From Chitinophaga filiformis (GTDB taxonomy: Bacteria; Bacteroidota; Bacteroidia; Chitinophagales; Chitinophagaceae): a DNA stretch of 64,000 nucleotides. The notes beneath the pieces are model-generated. The model did not search any database, was not told the origin of the DNA, and saw only the letters and a program-made list of their open reading frames with translations. Where the stretch lies: NCBI RefSeq assembly GCF_900102545.1, contig NZ_FNBN01000005.1, positions 124,001-188,000 of the forward strand, read 5' to 3'. This document shows, piece by piece, positions 62,201 to 64,000 of this stretch. Positions within the stretch are counted from its first letter, which is position 1. Every line of letters starts with the position of its first letter. Made by a program: the position numbers and the translations under genes.

Positions 62201-63316
62201 CACCTTATCTATCAGCCGCCACTGAATAATGAGGGAGATGGAACACTTATCATTAAAGTAAAAGATACAGGTATCGGGATCCCGGCCGCTCAGCATGAAA
62301 AGATATTTGAACGGTTCTTTCAAACGGAGGTGCCGGAAAGCATGGTGAACCAGGGAACCGGCATCGGCCTGGCTATTACAAAAGAGTTTGTAAAATTACA
62401 TAAGGGGACCATTAGCGTAGAAAGCGAGCCGGATAAGGGTACCTGTTTTACCGTAGTGCTTCCGGCAAAGAAAATTTATGAAGCTTCGCCCCGGGCTGTG
62501 ATAAGCCCATTACCGCCAGAAAATGGAGAATCATTAGTATTTGAGGAAAGTAAAAGGGGCGATAAGCGGAAAACCATACTCATAGTGGAAGACAATGAGG
62601 ACCTGCGCTTTTATTTGAAGGACAACCTGAAGGGGCAATATCATATAGAAGAAGCCGTAAATGGCAAAGAAGGCTGGGAAAAGATAAAACAACTAAACCC
62701 CGACCTTGTGGTGAGCGATATTATGATGCCTTTAATGGATGGGGTTGAACTAACTAAAAAAATTAAGACCGAAACGCTCACCGCCCATATTCCCATTGTT
62801 TTACTTACCGCCATGGGAAGTGAAGAGAAGCAGCTGGAGGGTTTGAAAGCAGGTGTGAACGATTACATTACAAAACCCTTCACTTTTGAGATCCTGGCTT
62901 CACGCATTAATAACCTGCTGACACAGCAAAAATTATTGCAGAAAAGGTTCCAGAAACAGGTTGAGGTCAATCCCGGAGAGGTTACTATCACTCCTGTGGA
63001 CGAAAAATTCCTGAAAAAGGCTTTAGAGGCCGTTGAAAAGCAAATAGATAACCCGGATTTTTCGGTGGAAGATCTTAGCCGTGAGATGTGCATGAGCCGT
63101 GTTACCTTTTATAGAAAGATAGTTTCACTTACCGGCAGGTCGCCCTTAGAGTTCATCCGTTCGATCCGTTTGAAAAGAGCAGCTCAACTATTAGATAAAA
63201 GTGGAATGTCAATTGCCGAAATTGCATATCAGGTAGGATTTAATGATCCCAAAATCTTCACGAAATTTTTCAAGGAAGAGTTTAATATGTTGCCTTCACA
63301 ATACAACAAACATTAG
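59231..63316 (+). CDS. Hybrid two-component system regulator (HTCS) with beta-propeller sensor
   Basis: A 1361-residue one-protein signalling system. Order: signal peptide (ends FAQ), two seven-bladed propellers built of Reg_prop repeats (GLSHNQVKAILKDHDGFLWFGT, DNNGLIWIGTDHGGV, DSKGRIWVGSRDGL), a Y_Y_Y domain (about 700-810), a membrane helix (LAYFIYALIAVGLFLLV), HisKA with phospho-His near 861 (NVSHEFRTPLSL), HATPase (GTGIGLAITKEFV), receiver with phospho-Asp near 1163 (VVSDIMMPLMDG), and a C-terminal AraC-type HTH (MSIAEIAYQVGFNDPKIFTKFFKEEF). It senses an oligosaccharide in the periplasm and should activate the neighbouring GH29 and susC genes. TTG-started extension to 59189 rejected. Confidence 0.96.
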   Translation: MMRFLIWIVCALQSLPAFAQSSHYNFSKLNTYTGLSHNQVKAILKDHDGFLWFGTMSGLNRYDGYSCRVFRKNHNDSTSLPDNNIGALYELPDGKMWVSTAGGTCIYDPGTEKFSADPGGYLHSLGLPSGTIRNIVKGNNGRYWFLYEETGLYVYSLTAKSARPVRLQHPLSPSAKITFVQESKDRKLWLIYQNGFLQEYDPEQGKVVYSSTAIQQKYQGSDFYNFFIDNDGDLWAWCYNSGVFLFHPADSTVKQFNKNSSPSRLNSDVVSQVVQDNNGLIWIGTDHGGVTLINKDEHFSTTYLLNNPDEPKSLSQNSITIIYKDDHGIIWLGTYKQGLNYLNSDIVQFPYYHHQELNAKSLQYDDINRFAEDRRGNIWVGTNGGGLIYFDRKTNTFTQYLHDPNNKNSLSNNVIVSLWIDHDEILWIGTYLGGLSSFDGKQFTHYRHSDKDPSSLADDNVWEVFEDRDQQLWIGTLNGGLDRFNRNKKQFEHYKAGSGGLPANTISAILQDNKGNLWVGTAAGLAVFERNKHTPLIYQHTGAKNSLSSNTITCLLEDSKGRIWVGSRDGLNLFNAQTKEFTSFTTVNGLPDNVILDILEDDHHNLWLSTPNGLCNAVPTQKQNGAGFAIVCYDEMNNIQNREFNENAALKTHAGELLFGGPSGFNIIDPGKIGMPSYHPKIVFTGLQVFNYNIDPGTVVNGRVILRQSLTRVPEIELKHNENVFSIEFSSLDFDHSTQDKYAYMLEGFNTDWLYVNGNQRRVTYTNLDPGHYVFKVKVLNGYGLWSDVKTLQINIEPPVWRTPLAYFIYALIAVGLFLLVRRITLDRIQMRFEMQQQRREAERAHALEQLKTKFFTNVSHEFRTPLSLIIAPLDKIIKHTTDEEQVKQLNLVQRNAKRLLNLVNQLLDFRKMEVQEVKLHPSIGDIVKFCRDTSYSFTDIAEKKKIRFSFSANIDSVEIYFDKDKIEKILFNLLSNAFKYTHDNGAVDIHLIYQPPLNNEGDGTLIIKVKDTGIGIPAAQHEKIFERFFQTEVPESMVNQGTGIGLAITKEFVKLHKGTISVESEPDKGTCFTVVLPAKKIYEASPRAVISPLPPENGESLVFEESKRGDKRKTILIVEDNEDLRFYLKDNLKGQYHIEEAVNGKEGWEKIKQLNPDLVVSDIMMPLMDGVELTKKIKTETLTAHIPIVLLTAMGSEEKQLEGLKAGVNDYITKPFTFEILASRINNLLTQQKLLQKRFQKQVEVNPGEVTITPVDEKFLKKALEAVEKQIDNPDFSVEDLSREMCMSRVTFYRKIVSLTGRSPLEFIRSIRLKRAAQLLDKSGMSIAEIAYQVGFNDPKIFTKFFKEEFNMLPSQYNKH

Positions 63317-63697
63317 AAAGAAAGATAATTAGTTCCTCTTTGACTGAATATGGGCAGTGAAAATCAGCTATTTGTAACATTTGTTCCCCCTGTTTGAAAC
63401 ATTCGACCACCCCATTTCAGACGGTCTGGTAATAGCTTTACACTATACAATATTCAATCCACGCGTATGAAACTACAACTGCTACAGCCTTGCCTGTCTG
63501 CCTATGCCTTGTTCAGGGGCTTATTAACCGGATCCCCGGTTTGTATGGGATATCCCGGGGGCCAGACGATCTTTCTTATCCCTATACCTACCGGATCACC
63601 CCAAACAGTGAAGCTAAAAGCCGCCCGGATGAAATGTCATCCCCGCTGAAGAACAGCCGCAAGGATAATAATCTGGTTAAGTTAAAATTATTAAAGC
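63317..63697 (+). promoter_or_regulatory. susC upstream region with 22-bp-spaced direct repeats
   Basis: TTTGTAACATTTG (63371-63383) and TTTGAAACATTCG (63393-63405) are direct repeats with a 22-bp period, about 28 bp upstream of a -7-like TAGCTTTA (63433-63440). Paired direct repeats just upstream of a susC promoter are what an HTCS or similar activator dimer would use. A small palindrome CAGAC-g-GTCTG (63418-63428) lies between. Small open frames here (from 63467 and 63490) are not supported as genes. The long leader to the ATG at 63698 is unexplained. Confidence 0.5.
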
Positions 63698-64000
63698 ATG
63701 AAGTCAACCAAAATGATTCGCTCGCGAATGCTGCCGCTATTGGGTATCCTTTTGGCATCCCTTGTCAGCATAAACCTCTCCGCACAAACACTCAAGATAA
63801 GTGGTACGATCGTCAACCAGGGTAATTCTACTCCGGTTCCTGGAGCATCGGTTGCTGTAAAGAACGCCCAGCGTTTCGCAATCACCGATGAAACGGGAAA
63901 GTTTACGATCGACGCGTCAACAGGAGACGTATTAGTGATTACAATGATAGGCTACCTGAAAAAAGAGGTGGTTGTTAATAAAAGCACCTCCATTCAGGTG
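63698..64000 (+). CDS. SusC/RagA family TonB-dependent transporter, N-terminal part (cut by window end)
   Basis: From ATG at 63698 the frame is open to the window end (101 codons). It shows a signal peptide (LLGILLASLVSINLSAQ), then the carboxypeptidase-regulatory-like domain that begins SusC proteins: LKISGTIVNQGNSTPVPGAS, ITDETGKFTIDASTGDVLVI and MIGYLKKEVVVN. The plug and barrel lie beyond the window. It is the transporter of the second, fucosidase-linked uptake locus, placed directly after its HTCS regulator. Confidence 0.9.
   Translation, partial: MKSTKMIRSRMLPLLGILLASLVSINLSAQTLKISGTIVNQGNSTPVPGASVAVKNAQRFAITDETGKFTIDASTGDVLVITMIGYLKKEVVVNKSTSIQV

Noticed and set aside
63467..63649. 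60-codon plus-strand frame beginning MKLQLLQPC
   Set aside because: Short, Pro/Gly-rich, no recognisable signal or domain; more likely part of the long susC leader.
63490..63825. 111-codon plus-strand open frame
   Set aside because: Overlaps the signal peptide of the SusC gene in another frame and lies in its upstream region; no start context or domain.

Overview
The window comes from a Bacteroidota chromosome, most likely a Chitinophaga-type soil bacterium (Chitinophagaceae). The grounds are two SusC/SusD-type outer-membrane uptake loci, a hybrid two-component regulator with a beta-propeller sensor, a type IX secretion (T9SS) C-terminal sorting domain, many promoters with the Bacteroidota -7 box TAnnTTTG, the near absence of Shine-Dalgarno sites, and moderate GC content. 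No rRNA, CRISPR array, prophage or intact insertion sequence is visible. One initiator tRNA is present.

Left part (1-6.6 kb): unlinked housekeeping and secreted proteins (PEBP-like protein, S41 peptidase, 2-hydroxyacid dehydrogenase, beta-lactamase-fold serine hydrolase, ThuA-domain protein, KTSC protein). From 6.7 to 18.1 kb lies a nearly complete aerobic purine-catabolism cluster. Xanthine dehydrogenase (xdhA, xdhB, xdhC) makes urate; urate oxidase, UraH and UraD take it to allantoin; allantoinase, allantoate amidohydrolase and ureidoglycine aminohydrolase release ammonia and leave ureidoglycolate. A citrate-lyase/aldolase-fold protein at the end of the operon may act on the two-carbon product. 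The xdhA start abuts a decayed remnant of a GH13 (trehalose-synthase-like) gene.

Middle part (18.7-41.8 kb): many small regulator-plus-enzyme units (ArsR, HD-domain hydrolase, AraC, GNAT, LysR with a flavodoxin-like reductase and an aldo/keto reductase, a T9SS-exported Asp-box protein beside a TPR-HTH regulator, a Tet-type MFS pump, AraC, PEP-mutase-like protein, MarR with a phosphotransferase, SDR). At 37-38 kb there is a probable contractile-injection-system cargo protein whose reading frame is broken by a single-base shift near its C-terminus; the lost C-terminal segment is still readable downstream.

Right part (41.8-64 kb): a polysaccharide-utilisation locus (AraC regulator, GH2 hydrolase, SusD, SusC), a serine hydrolase, a DrrAB-like ABC exporter headed by an HTH-pentapeptide-repeat fusion and carrying an unusual canonical Shine-Dalgarno site, the initiator tRNA, an SDR-AraC pair, and the start of a second locus (GH29 alpha-L-fucosidase, hybrid two-component regulator, SusC cut by the window end). 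Functions are read from motifs in the translated sequence and from family knowledge; no database search was run.
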